Positions 60,301-64,000 of a DNA stretch of 64,000 nt are shown here, in pieces. The stretch is taken from NCBI GenBank assembly GCA_015350385.1, contig WNKI01000002.1:424006-488005 (forward strand), read 5' to 3'. Position numbers and translations under genes: made by a program. Position 1 is the first letter of the stretch; the number at the start of each line of letters is the position of its first letter. Source of the DNA: Aculops lycopersici. Lineage: Eukaryota; Arthropoda; Arachnida; Trombidiformes; Eriophyidae. The notes beneath the pieces were generated by a model. The model searched no databases. It saw only the letters and a program-made list of their open reading frames with translations, and was not told where the DNA came from.

Positions 60301-60783
60301 ATCATTGTAATGTCATCAGGGAGTCGGCGGCGGCAATACTGGCGCATTTGAAGTGTCGCCGCAATTGAGTCACTGCTACACCCTATTGCTCGCTTGCTCT
60401 CACCTGCAATCTCATGATAGTCGATTGTGTTGCCTTACAACGACACCACAACAATCTACCGGAGGAGACAAGGGAATCTCGGAGACAACGACCACCGCAA
60501 CTGCAACCGCCGACGACGGGATCACAAAGAAGACAAGCGAGTTTGAGAGCCGAACGCGCATGGCGCTCCCTACCTCAATCAGAGGAATTGGTAGACAAAG
60601 ACAGCTACAGAGACAATGGTGACGCGAGATGCAATTAATCCGATTAAGCAAAGTGGCCAGCGGGCTGGATGGATGGACTGTTGGCTCGTTGCGTCAACAC
60701 TCACTAACTAATTCACTTATCGCTCAACTGTTTGATAGTCTTGGTTGAGTTGAGACTAAACATTAACTGGCCCCCAAGAGGCA

Positions 60784-60806
60784 GAGAGAGAGAGAGAGAG
60801 AGAGGG
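60784..60806. repeat. (GA)n microsatellite followed by G run
   Basis: A pure GA run followed by a homopolymeric G run, the same arrangement as at 8-40. Confidence 0.9.
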
Positions 60807-62367
60807 GGGGGATAAACTTGATAAACTTAATGGACTAAGACGATCGGCAAGCCGGTCGGGCGCTTGGTTCACTTGTTGCCATAAGACACCAACAGCAGCA
60901 ACCAAACGTCAGGCGCACGACGCAGACCAGATAGTTGCGGCAACCTGTTGCTGGTCCAGTGGGCGCAGTTGCCACTGCGCCACGGTCGAGAGCTAGTAAG
61001 CAAAGTGGCCGCCTGGTCACCTGGAACCGAGTGGCCACTTGTTGCCTCTACCCTGTTGCCTCCCTCTCCATCGCTCTCCTCTCTCTCGTTGCGGCTCTTG
61101 TCTTGGTGTTCGTCTTGGTCTCCGTAGTCATGACAATTGGCGAGCGTCACTCAAGCGAGGAGCCAGTATTCCAACGCTATCTACCTGCCTACCTGTTGCT
61201 CCTGTCGCACAAGTCCACTTGAGCTTGCTGAGTGGCCGGCTCACCTGGCCAAGCTTCTGCCGCCGCCGCTGGGAAGCCGCGGTGAGTCAGCGGCGAGCCA
61301 GAGGGTGTGAGTCATGCCTCGACTTTTGAGAGCCTTCGTGTGGCCAATGCAACGAACGAGAGCAGCGACATACGAGAAGATAGTCGGCCGCTCAGTCGAT
61401 TTGTCGGCTTGGTGCCGGAGACGAGAGAGAGAGAGCCTAATTGTTAGCTAGCTAGCTGGCGCCGCGAAACAACGCAAAGCTCAGTCGACTTGAATACTAA
61501 GACCAAGACCAAGACAGCAGGCGACAGTGATAGAAAGAAAGGGAAGAAAAGAAATAGAAAGGAGTGGATTAGCGATAGAAGTGTCGGCACAATTGGCGGC
61601 AATAGCAGCAGCAAACGGGACGGGAGAGTTGAGAGGTCGAGAGTTTGCCGATTGAGTCTCAAGATTGCAGCTCTTTCATCTTTGTCGTTTTGAGCTATCG
61701 TCTCTCTTTCTGTCTCATTTAGACTTTTGGACTTTTGACTGACTGATGCGCGGTTTTTGTGGCCGAGTGGTCGGCGAGTTGAACGGAGAAAAGTAGCGCT
61801 CGGTTAGCGGGAATCTTTTTCAGTAAGCTCGGCGAAAGCGAGCAGCTGACAAGCTATCCCCCTTGAGCCTTGCGTACATTGGCAAGCTAGCGAGCGACTC
61901 TCTTCCTCTATCTTCTGGAGTCAAGTTAAGAGAGATGTTTTTACATTTCACATTTGTTTAGCGGCGACGACGATGGCAACACTAGTAGCGCCACGAGAGA
62001 CTTTCAAGTTGCTTAGAGATTCAAGAAAAATTAGAGGCGGCGGCGAGGAAAGTTTTGCGAGCGTCAGTTGCAAAATGAGTTATCGCGAGACAGACGCACA
62101 AACACAAGTGGAGTGAAGGCAAACGCAAACCAAGACGACAGATTGAAGAAAGGCGAGCGACGACGACAACGTTTGCGGCTCAAGTTGCACGTTTGTGTTT
62201 TGGATGGTTGAATTGCACGAAGAGAGATAGAGACAAAGCAACTGGAGAGTGGAGAAGACGAGAAAATTATTATTGCTACACAAATTACCTCCTCTCGGTC
62301 GATTTGACAAAATTATTAAAGAATTTTAATTGATTTGATTATTAACAATATTTTTCAATCACCTTAG

Positions 62368-64000
62368 AAAGACCGGGGAAAAATATCCTATTATCACTGT
62401 CCAAAACCATCGTCAAAAGTGAGCGCAACCAGCAGCACCAAGGCAAAACCCAACCAAAGAACCAACAAACCAGCCAGCCACACGATTCAAAATGTCGGCG
62501 CCCACCTCGCTATTGGTCAGCAACCAGGGACCAAGTAGCAGTAGAGCAACAATCGCTAATCCAACTGCAACTGGCAAGACAGCAACAATTGCAGCCAGCA
62601 AAGAGCAGCAACAACAACTAATTGATTCTCTCTATGCCACGACCTTCAACGCGGATTCCATTGAGATTGCGGGACTAGAGCAGCAGTTGAAAAAGTCGAG
62701 TAGCAGCAAGCAGGTGAATAAGCAACATCCAATTAGTAAGTCAACTTCGAGTCATCACTTTCATAGACTCGATCAAATAGATAGCAAATTCAATGAGCTG
62801 GCCAAGAAGATTTTCGATGAATTGCGTCAAGCTCAATTCTCACGAGAATTCTTCAGGGCTATTGACGAGATTTTAGGCGAACCACCTGCAAAGACTTTTG
62901 CCCAGCAACGCAGTGGTAGTGGCTCTAGCTCTCGACGCCGACTTAGGCCACCGAGTTATACAAATAATAACCAGGATGCTCCAGCTGCGAGAGCATCAAA
63001 TCTCAAGTCGGCGGCGGTGGCGGCGACCGGAGCCAATTTGGTCGAGCGAGCAGCCAGCCAGCAACCAAGATCCTTGCCCTTCGAACCGCAGGTCCAATTG
63101 AGACAAACTCAGCAACAGCAACCACAGGATTTAACTCATCACAAGCAACCAAAGCAAAACCAAAGACAACAACAACAAACCCAACAGAGCAGATCGCCCG
63201 CTAAGTCAGCCATACCGACGAGCACAATTGCTGTCGCCGCGGCTGCAAACAATCTGAATCCTAGTTTCCAGGCTTCCGGCGGACACTCAATCAACAGGTC
63301 GGCCACGGACAAGAGTTGCAACTTGTTGAAGTCGTCGGCGTTGAGCCTGCAGAAATCGTCCACTTCGAACACATCGGCAGCAGGAAACGGCGTCATCAAG
63401 TCGCCGATAAAGTCAGCTTATAATTGTAGCCAAAGGGAAAAGTCCTTTGTATCTCCGTCATCGACAGTAACCCCAATGGCAACCTCAAGCTCCAATATGA
63501 GCTTAGCAAAGAGCCAATTGCCAATTAGTGATAACGACGCCGATAGTGACAGCGACGAGGATGACGACGAAGAAGAGGATGGCTTTGGTCTTGTCGACTT
63601 GAGACGTCAACAGCTAACTCGTCACTCGTTCAACGGCACGAAGAATGTACATGCGCATCCGCAAGTGGCCCCGGCGCCGAGACACCCGCAACAAAAGTAT
63701 CCAACATCAGAGCCACAAACTGCCGAGAGAATCATGCTCAAGCACCAAGCATTACAGAGACAGCAAAGATTCAACCCCATCGTTAGGTCGCACACAATAA
63801 GTGGGAGCGGTGGTAGCGGATTTAACGGAAATGGCAAGCGATTGGTTAGCGGAAACGTGGCTAATGGTCAGCAGATGACAGTAGGAAAGCATCCAGCAAC
63901 TTCAGTTTTACGCAACATGAACAGTGATTACAATACTGACCACACTGCTACTGCATACAACAATAAGAACAGCAACAACACCAATGATAATAACAATCAT
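62368..64000 (+). CDS. Q/S/N-rich protein, 5' part, open at the window edge
   Basis: A good acceptor (pyrimidine tract then CACCTTAG) places an exon start at 62368; coding begins at the ATG at 62492 in a strong context (attcaaaATG) and stays open for 503 codons to the last base. Residues about 95-137 are the only globular-looking part, predicted amphipathic helices with FDELRQAQFSREFFRAIDEI. The rest is low in complexity: Gln runs, Ser/Ala-rich linkers, an acidic block near residues 347-365, and a C-terminal Asn/His-rich stretch. No family was recognised. Composition suggests a scaffold or regulatory protein. The acceptor implies an upstream, probably untranslated exon, so the gene likely extends far to the left as well as past the right edge. 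Confidence 0.6.

Larger units (their letters stand above)
44588..62367. other. Gene-poor stretch with one tRNA
   Basis: Apart from the tRNA at 46981 and a possible exon at 46187-46004, no gene is supported. Content: triplet repeats, GA tracts (near 52325 and 60784), short hairpins (near 49266, 54307-54338, 58907-58936, 59610-59632, 59889-59920) and many copies of CCGGAAGT. A minus-strand donor (CCAG|GTAAGT, exon end at 56934) follows ATG-free sequence and may end a 5' UTR exon of a minus-strand gene. Parts may be introns of the gene starting at 62492. Confidence 0.35.

Overview
The window is animal nuclear DNA. Genes are on both strands, spliced genes have GT-AG introns, AATAAA signals follow several genes, and the products are metazoan: a DM-domain factor, a 5-HT7-type serotonin receptor, a TRAK/Milton adaptor, ATG7, DNA polymerase kappa, COPI zeta and NDUFAF1. 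Serotonin receptor features point to an arthropod. Several complete genes have no introns and simple CAG/CAA/GA repeats are dense, which would fit an intron-poor chelicerate such as a mite, but that placement is a guess.

Layout. 1-4.5 kb: a spliced DM-domain gene on the + strand with two tandem DM domains, a hairpin in its last intron and a probable Q/H-rich last exon. 6.0-16.4 kb: a compact block of apparently intronless genes: a TRAK/Milton-like coiled-coil protein with a C-terminal hydrophobic segment (+), NDUFAF1 (-), polymerase kappa (+), a small single-pass membrane protein (+), COPI zeta (-) and ATG7 (+). Two head-to-head pairs here (NDUFAF1/POLK and COPZ/ATG7) share short intergenic regions that probably hold promoters for both genes. 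A tRNA-Thr(AGT) follows at 16.6 kb. 16.7-20.8 kb: no convincing gene. 20.8-24.7 kb: a secreted or type I membrane protein with an RGM-N-like cysteine module (+), tail to tail with a two-exon 5-HT7-like receptor (-).

24.7-62.4 kb is mostly non-coding, rich in microsatellites, short perfect inverted repeats and an ETS-like octamer. It contains one notable coding candidate, a minus-strand gene of at least 1,673 codons in two exons (44587-38573) that I do not recognise, plus a tRNA-Asp(GTC) at 46981-47052. At the right edge a low-complexity Q/S/N-rich protein begins at 62492 and runs out of the window.

Functionally the genes are unrelated housekeeping, trafficking, DNA repair, autophagy and neural signalling genes. 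No operon, CRISPR array or complete transposable element was seen. The items most worth follow-up are the two-DM-domain protein with an altered second zinc module, the RGM-N-only membrane protein, the possibly membrane-anchored TRAK homologue, the very large unidentified minus-strand gene and the intronic hairpin.
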